A DNA stretch of 32,678 nt. It comes from a virus. Under the pieces are notes generated by a model. That model ran no database searches, was not told where the DNA came from, and worked only from the letters and a program-made list of their open reading frames with translations. A program made the position numbers and the translations under genes. Of this stretch, positions 23,401-32,574 are shown one piece after another. The DNA lies in IMG/VR virus record IMGVR_UViG_3300009419_000841, positions 1 through 32,678 of that record, one strand, 5' to 3'. The stretch's first letter is position 1. Every line of letters begins with the position of its first letter.

Positions 23401-26400
23401 TTATCACTAACGTCAACATCAACGAGGTTGCCAGTGACCAAATCGTGTGGTCTAGCAGTTGTTATAGTAACAGTATTGCCAGATCGTGCCACATAAGTTA
23501 CTGGCATTGAGTCTAACTTTGATGACACTAAAACACTTGCAATACCAACAGCTACTTTACTTCCTTCTGCAACTAATGTGCCAGTTGCATATGAGAACGA
23601 ACTGGTAGTAGGCGTTGCAGTCACTAATACTGCATCAGAATCATAAAGTGGGTCGCTACTACATTGTACAGTTACACGTTCACCCACCTGTAGACCATGT
23701 ACCGCATCTAGCACTACTGTTGCAACCCCACCAACAGTTCTACTAACTGTTGAAATATCTGCATCAATTATGCTAAACTGTTTGACCTGCATTGAAATAT
23801 ATCTGTAGCTTTGGTCAATTTGAATAATGGATTCTTTATTGGGAGTTACGAATCCAGTTGCAGGGGTTGTCGACACAGTCGACCCATTGTTTGTATATTG
23901 GAAAGTGTAATCGTCAACAACAGTTACAGTAGCCTGCGTATTATTAAATGATACATCAGACACATCAATTTCTGCATACTTGTTGGTTTGTAATCCATGA
24001 GGATCTGTTGTAACAACAGTAGCAATATTTGAACCATTTCTTGCTACGGTTGAAACTGCAATTCTTCCACCCTGTTGCATGGCATTACCAACAGAGTCGG
24101 CTGAACTATATCCAATAGCTCTATAAACTGCTGGAGCAGTTACACTAGGATCACCAGTGAACGTCATAGCAGTACTTGGTCTAATTGGATTAGTTTCTGT
24201 TATGTTGTAGAATCTAAATGACTGTAATGCACGGAGAGTAATTAAATCGTTATGTGTTAAGTTTGCAGCCAAACCAGTTGCAGTTGTGTCACTATTGTTG
24301 GCACCTAAGTACACACGAATTAATGTATTTGCGGCAAGTGGTGGACTTTCTAAATCACTTACGTCCTCTGCACGACTAATTTCGTATCTATAAATTCCTA
24401 CAGTTGCACCATGATTAATTTCAAGTTCAGTAATATTTTGTGGAATATAAGAACAATTATATAATACTAACGATGTGTCATTAGTTTCAGCTGTGCTGGC
24501 AAACACCCCGGCTTTATATACCTGAGCAATTTGAACCATGTTGTCTGCAAGTGTAATTGAATCTGGAACTTCTAACGGGTCACCACCTTCAGCAACAAGA
24601 CCATAAACGCCGTGTGCTGTTGAACCGTTTAATGAACGAATTTGTCCGCCATTCTTTGCATAAAACGCCGCATGGCAATAGTAACTGAATACAGATACTG
24701 TTTCAATTAGACCTTTGTTTGTAGCAATAAGTCCGTAGCCTAAGTCGTTTATTTGTGTGAAGTCATTTGACAACATACTAGTATTACCAGCACCAATAAT
24801 TGTTATAGTGTATGGTAAACTAGTCAATACAGAAATTGGAACCGGTGTCGATTGTGAAAGCAATAAGTTGTAAATGGCATATTGCCTTGTTGGAGCCGAA
24901 GTTGTACCATTTACAATTATTTCAGTCAACGTGTCTGTGATAAGAGTTTCGATTCTTGATAGTGAGCCGCTTTCGCCTGGATCTACTAAATTTGTTACTT
25001 GTGCATAGTCACTTTGTAATGGTGTCACTGTAGCATTTGTGACAATATCTAATGCTATTGTTTGGATATAATCAAATGCATCTAAGTAAATGCTTTTTAA
25101 TGTAGGCGAAAGTTGAAATTCTCTACCTACGTAATACATTAGTGCAGTCTCTAGCATCTCACTGTTACCAGTATACAATAGATCGTGTACTAACGCATCA
25201 ACAATATAACCAGTATCTCTAGTAGTCGTAGAAACTTTGTAATTTAATGTTGGATTATCTTGTTCTATTTTTGCAATAACTTGCGCTTTGATAAAATTCT
25301 TATTTTGTTTTAATAATGCAGCCGCATATTTGTAACCACTGCCATCAGCATGTACAGTATCAATTCTAAATCTATTTTCATTTATTTGGAAGAATGCAGG
25401 AGCTAGAGGTTTTCTATCTACGTTTGTAACAATAAGATTATATGCATCTGTTTTTGTAATAACACTGGCAGTTAAGTTGCCAGAAAAGCCGTCAACAAAT
25501 TGTCCGCCTCTAAATGCTTGTTTGTTAACTGATTGTGAGAAACTAGAACTTTGTTGGCAATATGGACTCTTACTTAATACTTGACCAATTGGATCAAGCA
25601 CCATCATAAAGCCTCCATGACCTTGCACACATATTTGTCTAACAATGACACTATCGTTACACAGGAACACATCCATGTCTTTATTATTCTTTGGAGGGTT
25701 GTATATACTTGCAGGATCGGTCTTGTTAATAATTGCTTTAATGGCCGTTATTTGTTCAGAAATTCGAGTATCAGAACCAGTTTCGCCTGCTGGCAGATTT
25801 GTTACCTGCGCTACAATACCACGCTTTGGACTAATAGATGAATTGTCAATAATTTGTTGAGCTAAGGTATTAACGTATTGAATACCTGCAAGTGTTTCAG
25901 TTAATTGTTCTGTGATAGCAACTAATGAATTACCTTGTGAAGTTAACCCTCTAAAGTAAGACTCACCAGAATTTAATACTCCGTCTATTAACCCAGTTTC
26001 TAAATCACCAGACATGTTGTCAACAATGTAACCAACATCACGAGCACACAGAGCTTGATTATAACTTAGTAATGGGTATGTAAAGTTAATATATCTAACA
26101 ACTTCATCTTTAATTAATTCTTTGTTAGCACGTAATAAAGCAGCCGCATTAGGATATGTTATCGTTGTATCTAAAATTAATGTGTTTACGGGTTTATTTG
26201 GATTTTGTAAGTAATGTTTACCGTAAGTTACTGTTTGATAGATGCTCCAATCGCCACTGCCCACACTGGTTAGTGCAGAGAATGGATCATGCATTGTAAC
26301 TGAGAATGTTGATCCGCCACTTACAGCAGAAATAACACCTTCGGCCTTAGGCAATCCGGCACCTTGGTTAGCAACAATGTATGCTCCCACCCATGCTGAA

Positions 26401-28556
26401 TTAGTAACGCCTGAGCCCAATGTTATAGTAATATCACCGTTAAGTTGGCTAGGTGTTATTGTCGTTGCTTCAGCCAAGTCCTGACCAGTATAGTTAGTAG
26501 TTCTCAACCCATCAAAAATTTTGTCTCTGTTAAACGCAATAGTGGCCCATTTAGATTTTGAAACACGGTCTTTAGGACGAACAATAGTCCTACGCATTTC
26601 ATCACCGATGATAGCAGTATTCGCTGGTAAGCGAATCGGCAAATCTTCATAGTAGATGCCACTTTCAATGTTAATAGTGATGTTTAAATCTTTTACTGAT
26701 TCACCAAATTTTAAATTTTCACCTAACTGGAAAGAGCCAGATAGTACATCGACATCTATGTAGTCCTCTCCAGTAGCAGACCCACCGTCTGCTCCGTAGT
26801 AATAAACAATATTTCCTTTGGCGTTTGATGCAGAACCTTGTAATAGTTTTCCAGGAATTATATCTGTATTGTTTGGATTTCCTTGATCAACTTCATTGCC
26901 TGCATTGTTACTAAAATATATTCTAGTATATCCACTTGGAGCTGTAGTAATTTGTGTAACCTCTGAAAGATTAACACCGTTAGCATAAGCAATTACCTGT
27001 TGGTATGGTCCTGGTTCTGGCTCTGCATCTTGGATTAACGATTCAGCATAATCGCAGGCAGCACTTATTGTTTTGAAAGCATATGCTAACGCACGACCTT
27101 CTTTGCCAGGCGGCGTATTTGTTTGTGCATCATCGCCTGTTGTTGCAACAAACAAGTTAATACTACTTGCAAAACTTGAGTTGTCAACATAATATTTTGT
27201 TGCGGCTTGCAAATCATCTGCACCGTTTGGTGTGCCTGACCCTGCTAGAGCACCTGGGTGATCATATAATGTTAATGCTCCAGTCATTGTGTCGCCTTGT
27301 CGACGAACAATAGACTTTCTAGGCATAGCCTCATTGCTTAACCAAAAACCTTCTAACTCAGTATCATAGAATGCATCTGTTATTGAATGTACATCAGTTG
27401 CAGTTATGCTAGTTGATGATACTGTTTGCGAATTAGAAACAATATATGTTCCTGTGCTACCTAATGCACCACCAACAGCAGTACTTGTAAGTTGTTGAAC
27501 GATAGTTGTGCCAGATGTAACTCCGCTACCCGATAGTACTTGACCTAGTTCAAGTGTGCCAGATGCAACAGCAGTAACGGTTAATGTTGTGCCACCGATA
27601 GATCCAGTTACTTGAGTAGCAAGCGGGGCACTGACTGAAATTCTGTTTGTGCCTTCTCTTGCATCATTGAATGTTGGATGGAAACTTAATTGTGCAGAGT
27701 TTACATACTTGAAGTAATAAACCGGACGTGCTGTTCCTGATCCGCTACCCGATGTTGATGCTTCAAATTTTGTTCCAGGTACTGAGCTGGTTGCGCCGAT
27801 AGCTTCCCAGTCTGTGTTACCTGTTGTTTCAATAATGTATGTTCGCCCAGCAATCAATGCAGATGGCGCAACGCTCATATAGATATTTGATGCATTTAGT
27901 CCAGTAGTATTGTAGGTAAATGCAATACCATCAACGCCGCTATCGTAACTATGCCCTGGAATACTGGCATTTCCATCAGAGAATGAGTCGATAGTTTTTG
28001 TATATTCAGCGGCACTTTCTGGCTCATCTCGTAAACGAATTTGTCCAGCACTTGAACCACCTGTTTGTTGAATGTATCTACGATCAGCGTATCCTTTATT
28101 AATAGCAAGATCATCGATAGTTACTGTAGTTCCGCCTGGACCGTGTACTGCATTAAACTGATTAACTGCCAGTGCGCTTGGTTCTGAAATTTTACCAATT
28201 GTAAATCCGTTTGCATTCAAAGGATTAGATAAACTTGGAACTAAGTCGTAGCCAACTGATCCGCCTGTGGCAGAAATTGTTAATCTTGATGGGTCAGTAG
28301 TGTCAATAGTAATACCACTGCCTTCAACTAATTCCCTAGCTAAGATGTTTTCGCCAGTCTCATCCGAAGTTAGTACACTATTTGAGCCGTAATCTACAGG
28401 AGTATCACTTAGGTCTTTGAACTTAATAGTTCCTTCAGACCCAAATATTGCGTACAATTCGTTAAAATTAGCATTAACTTTTCTAAACGATTCGCGGATA
28501 CTATCGCCAGTACCGTCATTACCTTGTACACCAATATCAATTGTTTGTTTTGTCAT
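20433..28556 (-). CDS. Giant 2707-residue tail fibre/adhesin with C-terminal chaperone-like domain
   Basis: I start at ATG 28556 ([11 protein letters not shown]): it has GGAG upstream, follows the erpA-type stop by five bases and gives the shared [23 protein letters not shown] domain at the N terminus. An upstream in-frame start would add 12 residues inside that gene. Visible modules: two copies of a YxIxxxGNTxWxAIGA...GSGTA unit (near residues 255 and 2285), two copies of AAALL(R/K)xNKxxIKxxV followed by RDxGYIVD (near 800-845 and 1080-1120), and three THGL-type repeats (about 1510-1740). The C-terminal 150 residues ([33 protein letters not shown]) resemble the G2-type autoprocessing chaperone domain of phage appendages. 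Probably the main host-recognition fibre; domain functions are inference. Confidence 0.82.
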   Translation of the reverse strand: MTKQTIDIGVQGNDGTGDSIRESFRKVNANFNELYAIFGSEGTIKFKDLSDTPVDYGSNSVLTSDETGENILARELVEGSGITIDTTDPSRLTISATGGSVGYDLVPSLSNPLNANGFTIGKISEPSALAVNQFNAVHGPGGTTVTIDDLAINKGYADRRYIQQTGGSSAGQIRLRDEPESAAEYTKTIDSFSDGNASIPGHSYDSGVDGIAFTYNTTGLNASNIYMSVAPSALIAGRTYIIETTGNTDWEAIGATSSVPGTKFEASTSGSGSGTARPVYYFKYVNSAQLSFHPTFNDAREGTNRISVSAPLATQVTGSIGGTTLTVTAVASGTLELGQVLSGSGVTSGTTIVQQLTSTAVGGALGSTGTYIVSNSQTVSSTSITATDVHSITDAFYDTELEGFWLSNEAMPRKSIVRRQGDTMTGALTLYDHPGALAGSGTPNGADDLQAATKYYVDNSSFASSINLFVATTGDDAQTNTPPGKEGRALAYAFKTISAACDYAESLIQDAEPEPGPYQQVIAYANGVNLSEVTQITTAPSGYTRIYFSNNAGNEVDQGNPNNTDIIPGKLLQGSASNAKGNIVYYYGADGGSATGEDYIDVDVLSGSFQLGENLKFGESVKDLNITINIESGIYYEDLPIRLPANTAIIGDEMRRTIVRPKDRVSKSKWATIAFNRDKIFDGLRTTNYTGQDLAEATTITPSQLNGDITITLGSGVTNSAWVGAYIVANQGAGLPKAEGVISAVSGGSTFSVTMHDPFSALTSVGSGDWSIYQTVTYGKHYLQNPNKPVNTLILDTTITYPNAAALLRANKELIKDEVVRYINFTYPLLSYNQALCARDVGYIVDNMSGDLETGLIDGVLNSGESYFRGLTSQGNSLVAITEQLTETLAGIQYVNTLAQQIIDNSSISPKRGIVAQVTNLPAGETGSDTRISEQITAIKAIINKTDPASIYNPPKNNKDMDVFLCNDSVIVRQICVQGHGGFMMVLDPIGQVLSKSPYCQQSSSFSQSVNKQAFRGGQFVDGFSGNLTASVITKTDAYNLIVTNVDRKPLAPAFFQINENRFRIDTVHADGSGYKYAAALLKQNKNFIKAQVIAKIEQDNPTLNYKVSTTTRDTGYIVDALVHDLLYTGNSEMLETALMYYVGREFQLSPTLKSIYLDAFDYIQTIALDIVTNATVTPLQSDYAQVTNLVDPGESGSLSRIETLITDTLTEIIVNGTTSAPTRQYAIYNLLLSQSTPVPISVLTSLPYTITIIGAGNTSMLSNDFTQINDLGYGLIATNKGLIETVSVFSYYCHAAFYAKNGGQIRSLNGSTAHGVYGLVAEGGDPLEVPDSITLADNMVQIAQVYKAGVFASTAETNDTSLVLYNCSYIPQNITELEINHGATVGIYRYEISRAEDVSDLESPPLAANTLIRVYLGANNSDTTATGLAANLTHNDLITLRALQSFRFYNITETNPIRPSTAMTFTGDPSVTAPAVYRAIGYSSADSVGNAMQQGGRIAVSTVARNGSNIATVVTTDPHGLQTNKYAEIDVSDVSFNNTQATVTVVDDYTFQYTNNGSTVSTTPATGFVTPNKESIIQIDQSYRYISMQVKQFSIIDADISTVSRTVGGVATVVLDAVHGLQVGERVTVQCSSDPLYDSDAVLVTATPTTSSFSYATGTLVAEGSKVAVGIASVLVSSKLDSMPVTYVARSGNTVTITTARPHDLVTGNLVDVDVSDNTYDGTAKTVTVTGTSTFTYSNTGSDEAQKIVTGNVYFKYSGARASLGSKIGDRRIAISRITTSEVNRLLADGGQMQFGWSGKVHTVRNYYDMGVSAAYGYITFDTYINKNAVPVLTGLQTSVAAVTNINLSDSSFSLRAGLMSEENAEILVNISTCRATGHDFLDVGTGGYNQTNFPSKIYGRGGTPVTSQEIDERTQGRVFWISTDQNGFFRVGRFFTVDQGTGRVSFSASIALTNLDGLGFKTGREVREFSDDNEFIDMADDTVPTENAVGVYIDRRLGLNKTNVPLASLGLTPVGPGFMDRAGILPATADLNIGGFKLTNVATPIANNDATNKTYVDSAVANIDRLNKMNDVALFTPAQADILAFAGNSTHSVTATVGGDLSATLSSANRTTLTTAISGTTQLSVNSGIVVTSAAGFPTSGYIQVGTEIFQYAAVTTGGGIERFDTVTRLSVLTPINGGKLYGGTASTHAIGATVLGLSAAQVDYQINPDTIINLDVKSDAAIAQSKLALTLATTSSTTPTATSVSGGSFVIGKRYRISALGNTSFTAIGASANTVGVIFQATGVGSGSGTAILLDTIQAGSGIASFDSANFEVTNGWVGIKDGGVAQTELANIDNKSILGNFTGSATYPRQISSQTIVEEGLRTAFNTVGLVTVSAVTGTSPNNVNTYTISSITTNGGNDSIVKTGSAGEIDVKQLKVDGYKIIDTASTHVELYSPRASGAPFAFMTATGTDSTGTTNVKNNLTVDSTITGSSDISASGVISTTGIGTNALTGKLTVGGTTTLTGTATITDITTGSEAGAGKLTGAWVLQGASKLSLQATGIIDALLGQIKVDNITTGAAATRGDIQGDWHLDGQLQATYADLAEYYSADREYEPGTVLIFGGTAEVTESTLANDSRVAGVVTTNPAYIMNKELQGLRACVALQGRVPIKVLGVIKKGDLITTSAIPGYACKAMNPQIGTIIGKAVADKLDPNKGIIEVAVGRL

Positions 28557-28561
28557 TTTTC

Positions 28562-28885
28562 TTATACTCCGAAGCTGGAACCGCAACCGCATGTCGACGA
28601 TGCGTTGGGATTGTTAATTGTAAAAGAAGCACCCATAAGTTCTTCTTTATAATCTATTTCTGCGCCTGTTAGGTACTGCATACTCATGCTGTCTACTAAC
28701 ACCTTGTATTCATCTAATGGAATCTCGAAATCATCTTCATTGATTTCATCGTCCAGTGTAAATCCGTAACTAAATCCACTACACCCGCCGCCCTGTACAA
28801 AGGTACGCAGTGATATTTTTGGATTGTTTTCTTCAAGGAGAATGTCCTTGATTTTTCTTTTTGCTGATTCAGAGATTGTTATCAT
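28562..28885 (-). CDS. erpA: A-type iron-sulfur carrier (ErpA/IscA family)
   Basis: 107 residues. The three conserved cysteines are present: [11 protein letters not shown] (Cys35) and the C-terminal CGCGSSFGV (Cys99, Cys101). [28 protein letters not shown] is closest to ErpA among the family (ErpA/IscA/SufA). These proteins receive Fe-S clusters and hand them to targets. A ferredoxin that needs two clusters is encoded elsewhere in this window, which suggests they belong to one Fe-S supply theme (inference). No Shine-Dalgarno: a late GATAAATA motif ends five bases before the ATG. The giant fibre gene follows with a gap of five bases. Confidence 0.93.
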   Translation of the reverse strand: MITISESAKRKIKDILLEENNPKISLRTFVQGGGCSGFSYGFTLDDEINEDDFEIPLDEYKVLVDSMSMQYLTGAEIDYKEELMGASFTINNPNASSTCGCGSSFGV

Positions 28886-28886
28886 A

Positions 28887-28914
28887 TTGATATTTATCGA
28901 TACCGTTTTATAAT
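28887..28914 (+). promoter_or_regulatory. Possible sigma70 promoter for the zinc-ribbon gene (TTGATA-N16-TATAAT)
   Basis: Plus-strand TTGATA 28887-28892, 16 bases, TATAAT 28909-28914, predicted start near 28921, giving a 12-base leader without Shine-Dalgarno. A TAAATA core (28922-28927) lies five bases before the ATG at 28933, so a late start directly on the ATG is also possible. Confidence 0.5.
28891..28898 (-). promoter_or_regulatory. Late promoter GATAAATA of erpA, abutting the start codon
   Basis: Minus-strand GATAAATA ends five bases before the erpA ATG at 28885. T4 late transcripts begin about six bases after the octamer, so the message would start at the ATG. It overlaps the -35 box of the divergent plus-strand promoter, so the two could exclude each other. 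Confidence 0.55.
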
Positions 28915-28932
28915 CTTAATGTAAATAGTAAT

Positions 28933-29220
28933 ATGTACATTGGAACTGAATTTAGACTCAATCATTATGTAAGAACCAGCAATGCTGGCAAGGTTCATAC
29001 TTATAGCCGCAAAAAAACAGTTGTGGTTTTTAGGTGTGACTGCTGCCAGGGAGTGTTTAATCGAGACAAAGGGAAAATGGATCCCAAGAGATTAAGCAAT
29101 AATTTTTACCACGTATGTGGTAATTGCGATGCTAAAAAGTTTGCCCAAGAAAAGGGTGTCGAAGCACGTAGGGTTTGGGATATGCCAGTAAGTAGTCTGA
29201 AGACCATAGGACAACTATAA
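28933..29220 (+). CDS. Zinc-ribbon-like small protein
   Basis: 95 residues. FRCDCCQGVFNRDKGKMD (residues 33-50) and FYHVCGNCDAKKFAQ form two CxxC knuckles about 25 residues apart, a probable single zinc site. The rest is basic. The layout resembles HNH-type or treble-clef proteins of marine phages but a full HNH triad is not evident. No Shine-Dalgarno sequence. Function unknown; nucleic-acid binding is plausible. Confidence 0.75.
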   Translation: MYIGTEFRLNHYVRTSNAGKVHTYSRKKTVVVFRCDCCQGVFNRDKGKMDPKRLSNNFYHVCGNCDAKKFAQEKGVEARRVWDMPVSSLKTIGQL

Positions 29221-29223
29221 ATA
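29216..29223 (+). promoter_or_regulatory. Perfect T4 late promoter TATAAATA
   Basis: Exact T4 late consensus on the plus strand, overlapping the stop codon of the zinc-ribbon gene and lying 21 bases before the ATG at 29245. The leader contains the strong Shine-Dalgarno AAGGAGG. It indicates high late expression of the small basic protein. Confidence 0.75.
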
Positions 29224-29244
29224 ACTCACAAGGAGGAATCCCAC

Positions 29245-29490
29245 ATGTTAGGATTTATTAAAAAGTTATTTGGTGGTAAAACAGAAACTCAGGTCGCTGA
29301 GGTACCATACAAAGTTGAAGTAGCAGAACCCGCACCTGCACCAGTAGTCGAGCCAGTTGCTCAAGCAGTAGTCGAGGTTGTTGCTAAGCCTGCCCCTAAA
29401 AAGGCTCCAGCTAAAGCGCCAGCTAAGAAGCCAGCAGGAGCTAAACCAAAGGGTCCACGCAAACCACGTGCCCCTAGGCAACCTAAGTAA
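29245..29490 (+). CDS. Histone H1-like Ala/Pro/Lys-rich basic protein
   Basis: 81 residues; ATG 29245 with a strong AAGGAGG. Residues 1-12 (MLGFIKKLFGGK) are amphipathic; 15-50 are rich in Val/Glu/Pro/Ala; 50-81 are KxPAPKKAPAKAPAKK-type sequence ending in basic PRKPRAPRQPK. The tail is like the C-terminal domain of histone H1 and bacterial HU/H1-like DNA-condensing proteins. A role in packing phage DNA or binding nucleic acid late in infection is likely but inferred from composition. The gene meets uvdE tail to tail, with stops adjacent (TAA/TTA) inside the 12-base palindrome 29485-29496, and no terminator. Confidence 0.72.
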   Translation: MLGFIKKLFGGKTETQVAEVPYKVEVAEPAPAPVVEPVAQAVVEVVAKPAPKKAPAKAPAKKPAGAKPKGPRKPRAPRQPK

Positions 29491-30510
29491 TTACTTGGTT
29501 GTGATGTATTTGTGAAAGTTAAATGAGGCTAGATTTTTAGCCTTACTTTCACACATTATATCAAATTGGTCCCAGAATGTTGAGGCCCATTCATTAACTT
29601 CTTTATTCCAATAGAAGTTTGAGTGGGCTCTCATTTTTTGTTTCTTGTAACCACTGGCTAACAATTTAGCATGATCTGGACGAGTATTGGTACAGTGATT
29701 AATCAAATAGTCTTCACGACTAACTGAGTAGTGCATAGTTGGTCTTAGACCACGCCAAGATTCAACGACACGTAGTACCCTCGGGTCTGTAGGATCAATG
29801 TATTCACCTTCTCGAATCCAGTGATGATGTATATCCATAACAATGGGCAGGATATCAGTTAGTTCTAAGCAGTCCCCCAATCCCCACGAGTTTTCTTCGT
29901 TTTCGATTGTGATGCAGTTTCTTGCTTCGGGGGTAAGTTTTTTGTAGGCAGCTCGAATACCTTGGGGACCGGCTCGACCCGAGATGTGGACGTTGATTTT
30001 AAAGTCCTGAAATTGTTTACCGTAGCCCATGTACCTGACCATATCTGCATGATACTCAAACTCCTCTATTGATCGTTGAACAATATTTTGATCAACACTT
30101 GCAAGAACAGTAAACTGACCAGGATGCATAGAAAGACGGGTACCGCTTTTACGAGCACTATCACCAATAGGGCTAAAATTGCGCTCAAGATACTGAACAA
30201 CGTCAGGCTTACGCCAAAAATAACTCCAACTACGCTCGGTATAAGCAGGAAGAATGTCGCTACTAAGGCGAACCATCCTAAGATTTTCATGTTGCTCCCC
30301 TACTCGGTCAACTAACTTTTTTGTGGCTGTAATATTGCCTACCATTATGTCCCACAGCTTTTGCTCTGCGACATCCTTGGTCTGTCTATTTAACCAGGAT
30401 ATGGTAGTTCCCCCTGTGTTAAATTGTTTAGCATCGTCCTTAGGACTAATACCATCAACTTGATCTGGGCGATCAATCCATTTACATGCGAAGCCTATAC
30501 GTTTTTTCAT
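29491..30510 (-). CDS. uvdE: UV damage endonuclease (UvdE/UVDE family)
   Basis: 339 residues from ATG 30510 (MKKRIGFACKW); an ATG six bases upstream lies in the expected untranscribed region, immediately after the -10. The TIM-barrel fold of UVDE is recognisable: N-terminal RIGFACKW, LRMVRLSSDILP, RLSMHPGQF, INVHISGRAG, ENEENSWGLGDCLEL, VMDIHHHW and MHYSVSRE. Metal ligands (His/Glu/Asp) fall in these blocks. The enzyme nicks DNA 5-prime to UV photoproducts. T4-like cyanophages also carry it, fitting a sunlit aquatic habitat. No Shine-Dalgarno; consensus promoter ends six bases upstream. Confidence 0.9.
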   Translation of the reverse strand: MKKRIGFACKWIDRPDQVDGISPKDDAKQFNTGGTTISWLNRQTKDVAEQKLWDIMVGNITATKKLVDRVGEQHENLRMVRLSSDILPAYTERSWSYFWRKPDVVQYLERNFSPIGDSARKSGTRLSMHPGQFTVLASVDQNIVQRSIEEFEYHADMVRYMGYGKQFQDFKINVHISGRAGPQGIRAAYKKLTPEARNCITIENEENSWGLGDCLELTDILPIVMDIHHHWIREGEYIDPTDPRVLRVVESWRGLRPTMHYSVSREDYLINHCTNTRPDHAKLLASGYKKQKMRAHSNFYWNKEVNEWASTFWDQFDIMCESKAKNLASFNFHKYITTK

Positions 30511-30516
30511 ATTCAT

Positions 30517-30545
30517 ATTATACTACACTAGTTGATTAATGTCAA
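30517..30545 (-). promoter_or_regulatory. Consensus sigma70 promoter of uvdE (TTGACA-N17-TATAAT)
   Basis: Minus-strand TTGACA at 30545-30540, 17 bases, TATAAT at 30522-30517, six bases, then ATG 30510. The predicted +1 is the A of that ATG. The -35 box overlaps the start of the divergent plus-strand gene at 30539. Confidence 0.78.
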
Positions 30546-31366
30546 TATATACTTGTATGATTTTTGATTTTTATGGCAACTTTGGTGCTCTAAATAGTCC
30601 CCCAATTTTTGAAGCATTTGAAATTGGATTAAAGAAGCACGGGCATGAAGTAAGACACCATTCCGGCGATGGTGACGTAGCAGTGATTTGGAGTGTACTT
30701 TGGTATGGAAGGATGGCGTCAAATTATCCAATTTGGCAAAAATATCGTAACCAAAATAAACCTGTTATTGTTTTAGAAGTTGGAGCACTGAAAAGAGACG
30801 TTACTTGGAAGATCGGTATTAACGGAATCAACATGGGATCTTACTTTGTCAATAACAATATGGACAGTAGTAGGATAAACAGTTTTGGATTAACATTAGA
30901 TGACTGGAAAACAGGTTCTAATATTATTATTTGTAGTCAGCATGACCGCAGCCAGCAATGGCAGGGAAATAAATCCTTAGATCAATGGGTAACTGACACT
31001 GTCAATGAATTGAAAAAACACACAGACAAACCAATTAAGTTACGCCCGCATCCAAGATGTCCAGTTCGAGGCATTTCAAATATCAAAATTGACACTACTA
31101 CACCGTTTGCAACTGATTTAGCAACTGCATGGGCAGTAGTCAACTGGAATTCTAATCCCGGAATCGAATCAATAATCCACGGCGTACCTTCTTTTGTCGG
31201 TCCTACCAGTCTAGCCAGTCCCGTAGCCAATTTGCAGTTATCGCAAATAGCAAATCCAAATAAGCCTGACAGACAACAATGGTTTAACAACCTTGCTTGG
31301 ACAGAGTGGACAGTGGATGAAATGACTAAAGGTATTCCTCAGGAATACATTATCGCCAGTTTTTAA
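30539..31366 (+). CDS. GT-B-like glycosyltransferase (capsule/KDO-transferase-like), predicted
   Basis: 275 residues if starting at ATG 30539; an ATG at 30557 (MIFDFYGNFG) is an alternative, and neither has a Shine-Dalgarno sequence. Blocks: DVAVIWSVLWYGRM (about 42-60), IVLEVGALKRD, IKLRPHPRCP (163-175), and AVVNWNSNPGIESIIHGVPSF (about 199-219). The last resembles the sugar-nucleotide-binding loop of KpsS/KpsC and CDP-glycerol-type transferases, where a conserved Asn/Ser and Glu precede G-x-P. It could modify phage or host polysaccharide. It overlaps the next gene tail to tail by 17 bases. Confidence 0.55.
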   Translation: MSIYTCMIFDFYGNFGALNSPPIFEAFEIGLKKHGHEVRHHSGDGDVAVIWSVLWYGRMASNYPIWQKYRNQNKPVIVLEVGALKRDVTWKIGINGINMGSYFVNNNMDSSRINSFGLTLDDWKTGSNIIICSQHDRSQQWQGNKSLDQWVTDTVNELKKHTDKPIKLRPHPRCPVRGISNIKIDTTTPFATDLATAWAVVNWNSNPGIESIIHGVPSFVGPTSLASPVANLQLSQIANPNKPDRQQWFNNLAWTEWTVDEMTKGIPQEYIIASF

Positions 31367-32045
31367 CTATAACTGGATCTTCAATAGTGTGAACATGTGG
31401 GTATCCATGAAATGCAATGATTGATGTGCTATCATGTATCGCTGGGTCTCTAATAGTTTTAAATTTACTTTGCGGACCTAAGGTGGTAAGCTCGTCCCTA
31501 CTACGAATTTCCCACTTGTAGCTACGTATCCATTCGTCAGGGAAGAATTTGATTTTGTCTCTGCACAATGACCATATCCAGTCTTGATCACCGTGATATT
31601 TTCTAGCAACATTTGGATCTGTTTCAAACCTATCCCAAATTTCAGAAAACTTTCCTGCTGGCCACTTGAGTACAGCACTACCTAACTTTTGATAATCTGG
31701 TCTAAAGACACGTCCAACATCTCGTAGGCCTACAAATTCTTCAGGAAGGTAATCCATATAATGATCAATACCTTTTACAATGACCATGTCTAGGTCAATA
31801 TAAAAATTAGTATCACCTTCTGGAAAATGATCTGCTTTAAATATGTAAGGCTTCCACCACCAACCTTGTATATTGTTGTGTGGTAGTAGTCTTACTTCTA
31901 TTCCAGGATTTAAATCTTTAGGGTCATCTGTAAAGCATACAAATCTATGAGGCATCCTGAGATGCCTCTGAATCATATTATATAGATTATTAGCATAGGC
32001 AGTACTATACTTTGTACCGTGCTTTAAACAAATGACGTTTAACAT
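31350..32045 (-). CDS. GT8-like (GT-A) glycosyltransferase
   Basis: 231 residues; ATG 32045 overlaps the queD stop by one base. FYIDLDMVIVKG carries the metal-binding DxD (Asp84, Asp86) of GT-A enzymes. FVCFTDDP and GWWWKPYIFKADHFP precede it, and HGDQDWIWSL follows, the pattern of family 8-like phage transferases. Likely adds sugar to DNA, protein or glycan; the acceptor is unknown. It is in the same operon as queD and convergent with the GT-B-like gene. Confidence 0.75.
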   Translation of the reverse strand: MLNVICLKHGTKYSTAYANNLYNMIQRHLRMPHRFVCFTDDPKDLNPGIEVRLLPHNNIQGWWWKPYIFKADHFPEGDTNFYIDLDMVIVKGIDHYMDYLPEEFVGLRDVGRVFRPDYQKLGSAVLKWPAGKFSEIWDRFETDPNVARKYHGDQDWIWSLCRDKIKFFPDEWIRSYKWEIRSRDELTTLGPQSKFKTIRDPAIHDSTSIIAFHGYPHVHTIEDPVIVKNWR

Positions 32046-32569
32046 TAACCTTCGTAGACTGCACTGTTGCCAGCATGTTCAAATACTTCAACTGAACGAA
32101 GTTTAACTCCGGCACCGACTGGATAACGTGCTTCAAAAAGGCGACCGTCTGGATGCGTCCAACTTGTGCCTGCTTGGTATGCTATCAAGATTTCGTTCAT
32201 TGTCTTATAAGCTAATTCGGCAAACTTTTCGCAACCAACTGCTTCTACTAGACGCAAATCTAGTACACCACCTTCTGCTTGTTTACCTAACTTGGCAAGT
32301 TCTTTAAACTTTGGAAGATGCGGATCGTCCAATGCCATAACAGTGGTGTGGTCAAACTGCCACTCACTCCACTCTTTAAATGCCTTAAGTCCACCAAAGT
32401 CCATAACCCAGTTGCGGTCATCCAATGTTTCTGATTCGAAAATTAATTTGATACCAATTGAGTATCCGTGTAGTAATGAGCAGTGACTATGTGTACTTCT
32501 CCACTGTCTAAAACAGCATGAAAGGCCGCGGTCGTTACCGTATGTTTTTGTTGAAAGATATTTTGCCAT
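32045..32569 (-). CDS. queD: 6-carboxy/6-pyruvoyl-tetrahydropterin synthase-like protein (QueD)
   Basis: 174 residues from ATG 32569, preceded by AAGGA; a GTG at 32596 is possible but has no ribosome site. The PTPS fold is supported by FRQWRSTHSH (residues 20-29), CSLLHGYSIGIKL (Cys30, His34), VMDFGGLK (56-62), FDHTTVM (72-78) and LRSVEVFEHAGNSA at the end. In bacteria QueD makes carboxytetrahydropterin for 7-deazaguanine (queuosine) synthesis; phages use the pathway for tRNA or DNA modification. The second His of the HGH zinc motif is Tyr36 here. It may be usual for the phage form or imply altered metal binding. Other queuosine genes are not in this window. Confidence 0.85.
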   Translation of the reverse strand: MAKYLSTKTYGNDRGLSCCFRQWRSTHSHCSLLHGYSIGIKLIFESETLDDRNWVMDFGGLKAFKEWSEWQFDHTTVMALDDPHLPKFKELAKLGKQAEGGVLDLRLVEAVGCEKFAELAYKTMNEILIAYQAGTSWTHPDGRLFEARYPVGAGVKLRSVEVFEHAGNSAVYEG

Positions 32570-32574
32570 TGTTG

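Noticed and set aside
15469-28556. Many plus-strand reading frames of 60-150 codons across the tail genes
   Set aside because: They are Pro/Ser/Val-rich antisense images of Thr/Gly/Asn-rich fibre coding sequence, with no ribosome sites or recognisable domains.
28557-28592. Upstream in-frame start of the giant fibre gene ([12 protein letters not shown]...)
   Set aside because: It lies inside the erpA-type gene. The ATG at 28556 has its own GGAG and gives the shared N-terminal domain of the fibre paralogues. The MRLR resemblance to the capsid-tag motif is chance.
30066-30290. Very hydrophobic 74-residue frame inside uvdE
   Set aside because: It looks like a membrane protein, but is an off-frame reading of conserved UvdE sequence with no Shine-Dalgarno or promoter. 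Kept in mind only because Rz1-type nesting exists elsewhere in the window.
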